This document shows, one piece after another, positions 18,133 to 28,300 of a stretch of 64,000 bases of DNA. The stretch covers positions 54,598 to 118,597 of the forward strand of contig JAGVTU010000009.1 in NCBI GenBank assembly GCA_019136655.1. The letters run 5' to 3'. The translations under genes and the position numbers were made by a program. The stretch is from Bacteroidota bacterium (GTDB taxonomy: Bacteria > Bacteroidota > Bacteroidia > AKYH767-A > OLB10). How positions within the stretch are numbered: the first letter of the stretch is position 1; each line of letters starts with the position of its first letter. The notes below the pieces were generated by a model that did no database searches, was not told where the DNA came from, and worked only from the letters and a program-made list of their open reading frames with translations.

Positions 18133-19194
18133 TTAAAATATTCGTTTTACAAGTTTTTCTCTAATCCATCGGGGCAGAATAAAAGCACCTATAATGAGAT
18201 ATGGGTAATAGCTAATCAGCCTCCAAAGGATTCCTAATGTTGGTGCAAGCCCTTTATGCATAAACTCTCCCAGAAAATCCGTAAAAATCACTTCGGCAAT
18301 GCCACTACCGCCAGGTGTCGGACTAATTAAAATAATAATTCCCATAATAACTTGCTTGGCATATACAATAAGATCGGCCAACGGTGTTTGTCCGTGAAAA
18401 GCATGAATGAGACAATTGACTATAGAATATCTTGCTGTCCATGAAGCAAAAGTGGCCAACAATGAAATGCCCCAATATTTCAAATCCTTATCGCGCAAGC
18501 CCTTTGAAGCAATTATCAACTGATCGCCTGTGGTAACAGCTCCTTTTCTGAAACGTTTAAGAAAACCTATGGAGCAAACTCCCACAATCAGTTTTTTGAT
18601 GAAGTATGGATTTACAAATAATGCATAGGCGATAAATAGTTTATATGCAAGAATGATAAAATATACCACCCAGAAAGAATAATAAATACTGTTTCCGAAT
18701 GAGGTTTCACCAACCTGTACTCCTGAAAACAAAGCCTGCTTGCCCACAAGAAAATAAACCAATGGAGCCATAACAGCAAGGAAAATTCCATCGAGAAAAG
18801 ACGAAAAGGTGATAGTGGTAATGCTTTTACCAAGGTTAATTCCTTCGCGGTTAAGAATAAAAATAGCAAACAAAAAGCCGCCACCAATAATTCCGGGTGC
18901 CAGTGCTGAAGAGAATTCCCAAAGCATTATTACAATAAAACTTCTGTACCAGCTGAGTTCATTATCTGTAAGTACTCTGATACGAACCATGTAGGCAAAG
19001 TCGCGTACAAAAACTGATACTCCTGCAAGTATCATCCAAAAAGTACTATGCCATGTCCAGTCAATCTGACTGAAAGCATTTCTGTCGAACTGAGAATAAA
19101 AAAGCCATGCAGTTACAGAAAAGCCAATAAGTAAAGGCCAAATTATTTTTTTGGGATTAAGTTTCTTCAGGACATCCTTGCCATCATTCTGCAT
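18133..19194 (-). CDS. Lysylphosphatidylglycerol synthase transmembrane-region (UPF0104) family protein
   Basis: The 353-aa protein has about eight transmembrane helices and the family hallmarks GGGFLFAIFIL near residue 100 and a SPTPGGSGIAEVIF motif near 290. The family covers the flippase half of MprF and stand-alone membrane proteins thought to move lipids or glycolipids. No catalytic lysyl-transferase domain is attached, so aminoacylation is not implied. It overlaps the end of scpA by 11 nt, indicating coupled expression. Confidence 0.85.
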   Translation of the reverse strand: MQNDGKDVLKKLNPKKIIWPLLIGFSVTAWLFYSQFDRNAFSQIDWTWHSTFWMILAGVSVFVRDFAYMVRIRVLTDNELSWYRSFIVIMLWEFSSALAPGIIGGGFLFAIFILNREGINLGKSITTITFSSFLDGIFLAVMAPLVYFLVGKQALFSGVQVGETSFGNSIYYSFWVVYFIILAYKLFIAYALFVNPYFIKKLIVGVCSIGFLKRFRKGAVTTGDQLIIASKGLRDKDLKYWGISLLATFASWTARYSIVNCLIHAFHGQTPLADLIVYAKQVIMGIIILISPTPGGSGIAEVIFTDFLGEFMHKGLAPTLGILWRLISYYPYLIIGAFILPRWIREKLVKRIF

Positions 19195-19990
19195 GAGTAA
19201 ATAAGTCCTGAGGTTTGGTCAGCGAAAAATTATTGAATCCTTCTCCGATTTGAATAGTTACCTCACGTGCCTGAAGCAGATCTAACAAAGCAAGAAAAAT
19301 AAAAACTGCATGAATACGGCTTGTACATTCTTCAAACAATTCCTCGAAAGAAACTTTTTTTCCTGAGTTTATTTTTTTGAACACTCTCTCTTTTTCATCC
19401 TCAACCGTAAACGGATATTGCACTACTGTATGCTTCAGTTCAAGCTGAGCATTTTCGAAACGCTGAAGTACGCGCTGGTAAGCAGAAATCAGTTTAAATA
19501 AAGTTAACTGGTGCAATTCGCTGCTGAATCCTGCACTGTCGGTAACTACAGCAATTTTTGCCACTTCTTTGGCTAAGTTTCCTCGCGAAAGCTTCATGGC
19601 ACGTTCTTCTTCCATATAACGGAATTCTTCAGCGGCTGCCTTGTATTTTTTATACTCGAGCAGTTGTTGTACCAAATCCTGACGCGGATCTATTTCATTG
19701 CCCTGCTCATCCATTTGTGGGCGAGGCAACAGCAGTTTAGCTTTGATACGCATCAATGTGCTGGCTACTAAAATGAACTCTGCAGCCACTTCAATATTTA
19801 ATGACTGAAGATTGTGGATATAGCTGAGAAAATCATCTGTAATTTTCGAAATAGGAATGTTGTGAATATCCAACTCATCGCGTTCAATAAAAAACAACAA
19901 TAAGTCAAAAGGCCCTTCAAATGCCGGGAGTTTTACCTCAAAAACTTCTGATGACATGCGTTTGGAAATGTCTGATTTTAATCTCTCCAA
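19184..19990 (-). CDS. scpA: Segregation and condensation protein A
   Basis: This 268-aa kleisin has the family's opening motif FEGPFDLLLFFIERDELDIHNIPISKIT (shown in parts: FEGPFDLLL near residue 23) and a C-terminal winged-helix region (EELFEECTSRIHAVFIFLALLDL split over helices). ScpA bridges the SMC heads in bacterial condensin. No scpB or smc is adjacent. It leads a minus-strand operon with the UPF0104-like gene and the small membrane protein. Confidence 0.93.
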   Translation of the reverse strand: MERLKSDISKRMSSEVFEVKLPAFEGPFDLLLFFIERDELDIHNIPISKITDDFLSYIHNLQSLNIEVAAEFILVASTLMRIKAKLLLPRPQMDEQGNEIDPRQDLVQQLLEYKKYKAAAEEFRYMEEERAMKLSRGNLAKEVAKIAVVTDSAGFSSELHQLTLFKLISAYQRVLQRFENAQLELKHTVVQYPFTVEDEKERVFKKINSGKKVSFEELFEECTSRIHAVFIFLALLDLLQAREVTIQIGEGFNNFSLTKPQDLFTHAE

Positions 19991-20080
19991 AGAAACGAAA
20001 AAAAATGCAGTTTTAGGTAAACAATATGACTAAAAAACAGAATTAATTTCTGCCCCGTCATATTGTCTTATCTCAAGGGT

Positions 20081-21364
20081 TTATTTTGAAATTTTACTAA
20101 ACATAGCTGTTGATTTCATTCCTCCTGCATGATAACCTGTTAACATATAAATACCTGCCGATAAGGATTGAATATTTACGCTAATGACTTTCTCGTTTTT
20201 ATCAGAAAATGGAACGGTAATCAGCTTTCTGCCGCAGAGATCGTTAATCTGCAATTCATCAAATTCGTCAGATGCTGTTATGTATAAAACATCCTGAACA
20301 GGATTCGGATAAACACTGAAATTACTTTCATTCTGCAACTGATGCAACCCTGTTGCAGTAATTGTAATTGTTACAGAATGATCATCCGATCTTGAACAAC
20401 TATCAGAAGCTGTCAACTCGACAGTATATGTTCCCGGAGCAGCAAAGGTGTGAGATGGTGATACGGATGTGGATGTTTGACCGTCACCAAAATCCCAGTT
20501 GTAAATAACAGCATTTTGAGAAGTATTGGTAAATGTCACAGTGTTACCATTCACAATATAGCTGAATGAAGCATCCACTATGTCAGGAACAAAACGATAC
20601 CAGAAGTCGAGGCTATCGTACACTACTTCGTTGGCCATCATTTTGATAGTATCAGCAACTGCAGCGTTAACGGTATAGTTATAAGGAGCCTGCTGAGGAT
20701 CTTCGTCAAACATAACTGCATAAAACGCACAGGCAGCAGCAAAAGAACCATTGTTGTTAGGATGGCTGTTGTCGCTGGAATATAAATCAATGGCAGGATG
20801 ATTGTCTCTGATGCTATGCCATAATCTTCCTACAGGGGTAATGCCTGCACCGTTATCCTGCGCCATGATGGTGTAACGTAAATAGAGCAAGCTATCCATC
20901 CCTTCATAAGTACATATGGGAGGAAAACTTGCACAGTTGGAAGCATCACCGAATTTACGTCCCCATGTCATATAAAATAAGGTGGTGGCACAGGGGTTGT
21001 AAACTTTAATCATGCTGTCAAGTGCATGTGCGTAAGGATATACCTGACTAATGACCTGTGCATCCGGGAATGCAGGCAGCTGGCTTTGCTCCTGCAGTAC
21101 AACATAATCCCAGTTGCCTGTCTGAATCAGGTTTAAACTTGTAGGATTGGTAGAGTGCCCCTGCAAGGTATTTCCTCCGGGAGCATTTTTGCTGTAGATA
21201 AGCGTATCGCCTGCAGACAATGCAAGCTGTTTTACAATTTCAGGGAGGTTGTTTACATCAGTATAACTGTTACCCAAAAACAATGCTCTTACACTTTTCT
21301 GTGCATGCAATGTTGCTGTTAAACTACAAACAATTCCGGCTAAAACAATTGCTTTTAATTTCAT
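20081..21364 (-). CDS. Secreted SGNH-hydrolase-like protein with PKD domain and T9SS sorting domain
   Basis: The 427-aa protein has a signal peptide (MKLKAIVLAGIVCSLTATLHA). The N-terminal domain starts ALFLGNSYTDVNNLPE, a GNSxT variant of the SGNH/DUF4886 block I with candidate nucleophile Ser, and a late SDNSHPNNNG fits the Asp-x-x-His block V. A PKD domain (about 268-335, NWDFGDGQTSTSVSPSHTF) follows. The last about 80 residues are a type A T9SS sorting domain (SVYPNPVQDVLYI, SLSAGIYMLTG). It should be exported to the cell surface or medium as an esterase-like enzyme; its substrate is unknown. Confidence 0.88.
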   Translation of the reverse strand: MKLKAIVLAGIVCSLTATLHAQKSVRALFLGNSYTDVNNLPEIVKQLALSAGDTLIYSKNAPGGNTLQGHSTNPTSLNLIQTGNWDYVVLQEQSQLPAFPDAQVISQVYPYAHALDSMIKVYNPCATTLFYMTWGRKFGDASNCASFPPICTYEGMDSLLYLRYTIMAQDNGAGITPVGRLWHSIRDNHPAIDLYSSDNSHPNNNGSFAAACAFYAVMFDEDPQQAPYNYTVNAAVADTIKMMANEVVYDSLDFWYRFVPDIVDASFSYIVNGNTVTFTNTSQNAVIYNWDFGDGQTSTSVSPSHTFAAPGTYTVELTASDSCSRSDDHSVTITITATGLHQLQNESNFSVYPNPVQDVLYITASDEFDELQINDLCGRKLITVPFSDKNEKVISVNIQSLSAGIYMLTGYHAGGMKSTAMFSKISK

Positions 21365-21380
21365 TTTAATTTATTTCTGA

Positions 21381-22055
21381 TTATCTGGTCCAGTAAATTT
21401 CTTTAACGGAAGGAATTTCTTTCATGATGTTAATCACCTCTTCCATTTTTATCTGATCATAATTATCGAAAATCAACAGATAGGAATTTCCTCCTTCGTC
21501 ATTGTCAAGTGTGAATGATTTTATTTTAATACTGCTGTCTTTTAAAAAAACTTTCATCAGCTCGCTGATATTTACATCGGTACCCGTTGTAATCCGCAAA
21601 GCTTTCTCTTTGAATTTTTGTTCAAATTTATTTTCAAGAGGCTTCAATGCCCAGAGTATAATCAACGCAATAACGGTGGTGGTACCTGCAGCAAAATACA
21701 TTCCTCCACCTGTTGCAAGTCCTATGGCAGCAACAGTCCAAAGTCCTGCAGCAGTTGTAAGGCCATGCACAGTTCCGCGTTTCATAAACAGAATTGTTCC
21801 TGCACCAATAAATCCGATTCCACTGACTACCTGAGCAGCTACCCTTGATGGGTCCAACATCACATTCTCACGTCCTAAAATATCGGCAAAACCAAATGCA
21901 GACACTATCATTATTAAACACGACCCAACACAAACCATCATATGGGTACGCAAACCGGCAGTCCAGTTTTTTCGCTCTCGCTCCAAACCAATAGAAGCTC
22001 CAAAAAGCGAAGCCAGCGACAGCCGAATTAATATTTCTGAGTAACTAAGCATCAT
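21381..22055 (-). CDS. MgtC/SapB family membrane protein
   Basis: The 224-aa protein has the MgtC signature GLERERKNWTAGLRTHMMVC near residue 23 and five transmembrane helices to about residue 140. A C-terminal ACT-like cytosolic domain follows (residues 150-224, NISELMKVFLKDSSIKIKSF). MgtC proteins are linked to Mg2+ limitation and, in some hosts, to inhibition of F-type ATPase. It is the last gene of a minus-strand run of metal-related genes, 84 nt after the P1B ATPase. Confidence 0.9.
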   Translation of the reverse strand: MMLSYSEILIRLSLASLFGASIGLERERKNWTAGLRTHMMVCVGSCLIMIVSAFGFADILGRENVMLDPSRVAAQVVSGIGFIGAGTILFMKRGTVHGLTTAAGLWTVAAIGLATGGGMYFAAGTTTVIALIILWALKPLENKFEQKFKEKALRITTGTDVNISELMKVFLKDSSIKIKSFTLDNDEGGNSYLLIFDNYDQIKMEEVINIMKEIPSVKEIYWTR

Positions 22056-22139
22056 TATTCAATTTAGCCTCATCTGATTATTTTGCAAAATTAAAAGAAT
22101 AACAGTTGTGCTTAAGATGTTGTTTTTCCATTGCCAAAG

Positions 22140-24026
22140 TTATTCTGAATAGTTCATCAGTTGCAGACTCAGCAGAATAACTACCAGCGTAACTCCTACA
22201 TCAGCTGCAATGGCAAAAACCAAATTGCTAAAACCCAAAAATGCCAGCAGAATAAAAATCAATTTTACTGCAACGGCTCCAATGGTATTTATTTTTATTC
22301 GCATCAAAGTTTTGCGACCTAGTCTTACGAGAAAAGGAATGAGTGAAAGTTTATCATTCATCAATGCAATGTTGGCTGTTTCAATGGCAGTGTCGCTGCC
22401 GGCTGCACCCATTGCAATACCCACGGTGCTTTGTGCCAGAGCAGGAGCATCATTTATTCCGTCTCCAACCATTGCTACCGATTTATACTGCTTCAAAAGT
22501 TCTTTAATTTTCTCTGCTTTATCTTCTGGCAGTAATCCTCCGTAAACAGTGTTTATTCCAACCTGCTGCGCAACATGATGTGCAGCTCTCACACTGTCAC
22601 CGGTGAGCATAACGGGTTCTATCTTTAAATCTTTTATGGCCTGTATTACTTCCGCGCTGTCTGTTTTTATCTCGTCAGTAAGTGCAAGAATTCCTGCCAC
22701 ACCTTTTCCAAAACTTACCACAACACTTGTTTTTCCTGACTGCGACAGTTGTTCAACAATTCTTTCAGCTTCCACATCTGTGCCGTGATGCTCTTTAATA
22801 AAATCAAGTTTGCCTGCATAAATAATTTCGTCTTCGCAGACAAGACATTTTGCTGTTGCACCTTTTCCCAAATGACTTTTATACAACTCTGTTTTGTGAG
22901 GTTCATAACCTTCGCTGCGACTTGCATCCACTATGGCAAGTGCAAGAGGATGTTCGCTGAAAATTTCGGCACCGGCAGTACATGCAAGCAACTCTTCGCG
23001 GCTTGTGTTATTTAGTGTGATGACATCACTCACTACAGGATTTCCATAGGTGATGGTTCGTGTTTTGTCGAGTGCAATTGCTTTAACCTGCGCTAATGCT
23101 TCAATATATTTTCCGCCTTTTACCAAAGCACCTTTGGAAGAAGCATTGCCAATAGCTGCATAAATTGCAACCGGAGTTGAAATTACCAGCGCACACGGAC
23201 ATGCTATAACCAGTAAGGTAATTGCCTGCAACATCCAGTGATTCAAATCCTGCCCGAAAACAAAAACAGGAATACAAAACAGCAGAATAGATAAAACAAT
23301 TATAGTTGGTGTATAATATTTTGAAAATTTCTGAATAAACTTTTGAGTTTCGCTTTTATTGGCAGATGCTTCAAAAGTGAGGCGAATAATTTTTGAAAAT
23401 GTGGTGTCAGCAGAAAGTTTGGTAGTTTCAATTTCAATAAAACCGTTTCTGTTAAGAGTGCCTGCAAAAACTTTGTCGTTGCTGTGCTTATCCTGAGGAA
23501 TAGGTTCGCCTGTGATGGCTGCTTCATCAACTGTTGTTTCGCCTGATACGATTACTCCGTCCAGCGGAATCATCTCTCCCGGTTTTACCTGAATGATGGT
23601 GCCTGTTTCAATTTTATCAATAGCAATCTGTTGTTGCAATGATTTTACGAATGCTGTTTTAGGTGCTTTGCTCACAAGAGCATCAAGTGCTGATTTAGAG
23701 TTTTCAATACCTATATCTTCTAATCGTTCACCTAAAACATACAGTACAATAACCACAGCAGCTTCGGGATATTCTTTGAGGTAAAATGCGCCAATGCATG
23801 CAATGAGCATGAGCAAATTGATACTGCTGAAATTCATTCGCGAAGCTGCCTTCAGTCCTTTCCATAAAACTTCATGACCAATAATCAGAATAAAAAAGCC
23901 AAACACAAAAGGTGCATAAGGCATTGGAATATTAATTCCGAAAATACTCAGCACTTCGAGTGTAATTACTACTGCAATTGCACAAAGAAGAAATATGAAT
24001 TTCTTATCCTTTAAAGGAAGATGCAT
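22140..24026 (-). CDS. Heavy-metal P1B-type ATPase (Zn/Cd/Co type) with DKTRT phosphorylation motif
   Basis: This 628-aa P1B ATPase has no N-terminal metal-binding HMA domain and starts almost directly with transmembrane helices. It shows the CPC metal-binding motif (IACPCALVIS), AITGEPIPQDK in the actuator domain, SEHPLALAI (the P1B His-Pro motif), and MVGDGINDAPAL in the hinge. The catalytic loop reads LDKTRTITYG, Asp at residue 320: the normally invariant Gly of DKTGT is Arg, encoded CGA where GGA would give Gly. It exports divalent metal from the cytosol, and it sits 27 nt after the CzcB-like adaptor in the metal efflux operon. Activity cannot be assumed without testing the altered motif. 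Confidence 0.9.
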   Translation of the reverse strand: MHLPLKDKKFIFLLCAIAVVITLEVLSIFGINIPMPYAPFVFGFFILIIGHEVLWKGLKAASRMNFSSINLLMLIACIGAFYLKEYPEAAVVIVLYVLGERLEDIGIENSKSALDALVSKAPKTAFVKSLQQQIAIDKIETGTIIQVKPGEMIPLDGVIVSGETTVDEAAITGEPIPQDKHSNDKVFAGTLNRNGFIEIETTKLSADTTFSKIIRLTFEASANKSETQKFIQKFSKYYTPTIIVLSILLFCIPVFVFGQDLNHWMLQAITLLVIACPCALVISTPVAIYAAIGNASSKGALVKGGKYIEALAQVKAIALDKTRTITYGNPVVSDVITLNNTSREELLACTAGAEIFSEHPLALAIVDASRSEGYEPHKTELYKSHLGKGATAKCLVCEDEIIYAGKLDFIKEHHGTDVEAERIVEQLSQSGKTSVVVSFGKGVAGILALTDEIKTDSAEVIQAIKDLKIEPVMLTGDSVRAAHHVAQQVGINTVYGGLLPEDKAEKIKELLKQYKSVAMVGDGINDAPALAQSTVGIAMGAAGSDTAIETANIALMNDKLSLIPFLVRLGRKTLMRIKINTIGAVAVKLIFILLAFLGFSNLVFAIAADVGVTLVVILLSLQLMNYSE

Positions 24027-24053
24027 CTTTTCAATATTTCATATGCAAAATTA

Positions 24054-25334
24054 CTAATGTTCATGTTCACCTGTGTTGGTCATTTTTGCCAGAATGAAGA
24101 AAGCCCCCTTGCTTACAATCTGCGCATCTTGAGGAATCTCTTTCAGAGGAGTGATTTCTGTATAACCCACATCGCTGGTTCCTTTTCTCACAGGAATTCG
24201 TTCGAACATTGTTTTTCCTGAGGCCGAAGGTTTCGGTTGTTCTGCTTCATGTGTATGTCCGTCATGATTATGCTCATCGGCAGTGTGTTGATGACTATCA
24301 GCGTTGGCTGCACCTGCAACAATAAAAATATAATCCGTTCCCTGATAATTCACTATTGCTTCAGACGGTACTGCATCCAGCATTGCTTTTTCCAAAGAAA
24401 CTATAGCTGTGATGCTCATTCCGTCAATAAGCCCCTGTTTGTTTCCTTCAACCATTGCATGAATAGCTATTGCCTTGCTGTTTGTTTCGAATGTATTTGA
24501 AATAGCATAAATTTTTGCATCATATTCCTTACCCGGATTATTGGTAAGTGTGAAGTGAATAATCTGCCCCTCTCTGAGTTTGCTTAAATCTTTTTCATAA
24601 ACAAACAAATCCAGATGCAACTGACTGTTGTCTATAATATCGGCAATAGGGTTGTTGGCTTCCACATAGCTTCCAATGTTAACCATAATGTCGCGCACTG
24701 CACCATTGATAGGGCTGTTGATGTTGATGACACTCTGAATATTATCAGCGGTGAGCGAAGCTGTCTGAATGCCTATCATTTCGAGTTGTTTCTGCAAACT
24801 TACTTTGCGGGCTTTCAGTGTCTTCATTTCACTCTCTGCCTGCTGCAAATTTTTCAATGCTGTTGCATTGCCTGCGCTTAATTCCTGTTGTCTTTTAAAT
24901 TCTGTTTCAGCGAAAGCAAGTTTTGCTGAAGTACTTAAAAATTCCTCCTGCATGGTAACAAACGAAGTATTGCTGATAGTGGCAATGGTTTGTCCTTTGT
25001 GAATGTTGTTTCCTGCCTGCACCAGAATAGATTTTATAACACCACCCATCAGCGCTGTTGCCGTGGCGCGGTTTTGATTAGGCACATTCAGGATTCCGTT
25101 TGCCTTCAGTGAAGCCGTCAGCTGTTTCTTCTCTAACTTAGAAAATCTGATACCGATTGCATTCATTTGCTCGGCTGAAAGCGAAGTTGTATTGGTACTT
25201 TCATGTTCATGTTGCTCCGAAGTACTTTCATCATGTGTGTGACTGTTACATGCAAAAAGAAACAAGAGTACCAGATACATCAAATGCACCGGATGAAAAT
25301 TTGTTTGTGTTGTTTTATGATTATTACTTTTCAT
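24054..25334 (-). CDS. Efflux RND periplasmic adaptor, CzcB/CusB type
   Basis: The 426-aa membrane fusion protein has a lipoprotein signal (FLFACNSHTHDE), a His-rich N-terminus (HTHDE...HEHE), a barrel-sandwich/alpha-hairpin core (about 85-240) and a beta-barrel region. Another His-rich stretch (HQHTADEHNHDGHTHE) interrupts the C-terminal part near residue 345, and the protein ends HEHEH-like. The His clusters suggest metal handling. It links the RND pump to the outer membrane factor and lies 59 nt downstream of the pump gene. Confidence 0.92.
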   Translation of the reverse strand: MKSNNHKTTQTNFHPVHLMYLVLLFLFACNSHTHDESTSEQHEHESTNTTSLSAEQMNAIGIRFSKLEKKQLTASLKANGILNVPNQNRATATALMGGVIKSILVQAGNNIHKGQTIATISNTSFVTMQEEFLSTSAKLAFAETEFKRQQELSAGNATALKNLQQAESEMKTLKARKVSLQKQLEMIGIQTASLTADNIQSVININSPINGAVRDIMVNIGSYVEANNPIADIIDNSQLHLDLFVYEKDLSKLREGQIIHFTLTNNPGKEYDAKIYAISNTFETNSKAIAIHAMVEGNKQGLIDGMSITAIVSLEKAMLDAVPSEAIVNYQGTDYIFIVAGAANADSHQHTADEHNHDGHTHEAEQPKPSASGKTMFERIPVRKGTSDVGYTEITPLKEIPQDAQIVSKGAFFILAKMTNTGEHEH

Positions 25335-25392
25335 TATCCTTCTAATTTTAAATTCTTTTTTATTAATTCTGAATTACCGTTGTGAGCATACA

Positions 25393-28300
25393 TTATTTAT
25401 TCAGCAGGTAATTAATTTTCACTACCGATTGATTAACATCATTGCAAGCTGACAGATAATTCAATTCAATATCCGTTGCTGTTAGTAATGCCTGCAAATA
25501 TTCCATATAACCAATGTCGCCACTTCTATAAGCAAGTGTGGCTGTTTGAATCATTGTTTCTGCATTTTGAAGTGCAGTGGCTTTATAGAAATTAAATTGC
25601 GACATATGTTGTTCGTATTCTTTAATTGCATTCTGCAATTGCGACTGCAGCTGAAGCCTGTTGTTTTCAGCTTCGGCATTCAAAGAATGGTGTTGCAGTT
25701 TGAGTGAATTAATTTTGGAGGTATTGCTGAAGAAGGTGAGCGGTATTGCAAGCCCTACATTGAAACCCTCAAACCGTTTGCTTCGATCGAAAAATACTTC
25801 CTGTCCGTTGACGGTGTGATATCCTGTGAGCGACTGATTAAAATACCCAACTGAAAAATCAGGCAATGCAGCGGATGTTTCAACCTTTTTATTTTGATTC
25901 GCTACTACTGCATTCTGAAAAAATAACTTCAAAGAAGGATTGTTATTCAGCTGTGAAGTATCAGGCACCACAGTAAGGGTAACAGGCTCAAATCTTTCGG
26001 GATTATCTAAACGAAAATCTTCTTTAGTATTCAATAATGCCTTCAGTGAATTATAAGTCATTGTCATATCATTTTCATTTTGCTGCAACTGCAAAATCAA
26101 CTGACCTCTTTTAGTTTCTGCAGTAGTTTTCTCCAACAGATTCGACTCTCCGGTTGTGTATCTCAACTTTGCTGCATCAACAAAATTACCATACATGCTG
26201 TCCAGTCTTCTTAATATTTTCTGCTGCTCCTGCATATACTGATATCCATAATACAAAGCTTTTATCTGAGCAGTGATTTCATTTCTTGTAATTTCCTGCT
26301 TCAACCTGTTGCTCTGTAATTCTGCTTCATACAGTTTCGACTTTGCTGTGAAGTAGGTAGGGAATGGAATGTTTTGCGACAGCGATAATCCCAGATCATT
26401 CCTGAGGCTGTTATATTGTCCATATTGCAAACTGACTTCCGTTTTGGGTAAATCAAAAACGGAGCGTTTCATTTTTTCTGCCGACTGCACATTCAGTTGC
26501 TGCGATTGCATCTGAAGATTATTCTTAAGAGCCATGTCGAGTGCCTGTTGAATTGTAAGAACAGGCAACTGAGATACACCCGATGGCTGAGCCTTGATTT
26601 CAGAAGGCAAAAACTGCAACAGGCCAATGACAGCAACAACAGAAAATGCTGATGCCATACTCTTTCTTTTACCTGAAAACATATAGAACAGCAGCGGTAA
26701 CACAAACAAGGTAAGAAATGTTGCTGTGATAAGTCCACCAATAACAACTGTTGCCAATGGCTTTTGAACTTCGGCACCTGCACTGTGTGACAATGCCATC
26801 GGCAGGAATCCCAATGACGCTACCGTTGCTGTCATCAGCACGGGGCGCAATCTAATTTTACATCCTTCCATAATTATCTCTTTTATTTCTCCTGCAGACA
26901 ATCTGTAATCATCACCTGTCTGCTTTAGTTTTTCTTTTATTAACTGATTAAATGTTCCTATTAAAACTATTCCGTTGAGTACAGCAACACCAAACAATGC
27001 GATGAATCCAACACCGGCAGATATACTGAAAGACATATCACGAATGAGCAATGCAAGTACACCACCGATGGCACTCATAGGAATTGCAGTATATATCAAC
27101 AATGCTTCTTTTACAGAGTGAAAAGCAAAAAACAACAACAGAAAAATCAATACAAGAGCAAAAGGTACTGCTATCATCAACCGCTTGGAAGCAGCCTGCA
27201 GATTTTCAAAAGTTCCTCCGTAGGTATAATAATATCCTTCGGGAAGTTGTACCTTGTCGGATAACCGTTGCTCAATATCATTTACCACATGCGACACTTC
27301 TCTGTTATGAATATTAAAACCAATTACAATCCTTCGCTTTCCATCTTCGCGGCTTATTTGTGCCGGCCCTAATTCATATTTCACCTCAGCCACCTGCGAC
27401 AATGGTATCTGATGACCATCAGGAGTCGGGATAAACAATCGCTCTACATCGTCAATGCCTGAACGGTAAGCACTGTCAAGTCTTACTACCAAATCAAAAC
27501 GTCTTTCATTTTCAAACACCACACCTGCCTTTCCTCCTGCAAATGCCGTGCTGATGATGTGATTGATGTCTTCAATGCTTAATCCATAATTTGCCATCTG
27601 TGCACGATTGTACCGAACTACAATCTGAGGAAGTCCCTCCACCTGTTCCACCATTGGATCTTTCACACCATCAATTGTCTTTATCTGAGTTTTTACTTTA
27701 TTGGCATACCATAATAATGTATCCAAATCTTCTCCGAAAATTTTGATGGCTACATCCTGTCTTATACCAGTCATCAGTTCATTAAAGCGCATCTGTATCG
27801 GTTGATTAATTTCAAAGAATGCACCGGGTAGTGAGGCAGTAAGTTTTCTTTCTATCTCTTCGGCCAAACCGGTGTAAGTAATTTTTCTCTTCCACTCCTT
27901 CTGAGGTTTAAGAATAATCATCATATCTGTTGCCTCCGGAGGCATTGGGTCGGTAGGAACTTCAGCAGAGCCTGTTTTTCCGACAACCAATTTTACTTCG
28001 TCAAAATTCTTTATGATTCTCATTGCCTGCATACTGGTTTCAATGCTTTGTGATAGCGAAGTTCCCTGAGGCAAAATGCAGTGAAATGCATAATCTCCTT
28101 CCTGAAGTGTTGGGATAAATTCGCTTCCCATTTTTGAAAAAATAAAAACTGTAATCACAAATAATGTTACCGTCACACCCACAACTGTTCTTTTCAGTTT
28201 AAGTGCTTTCTCCAATAAAGGAGCATACACTCTTTGTAAAAATGCAATCATACGGTCGCTGATGTTTTCCTTATGTGATGTTTTGCGGCTTAGCGCAAAG

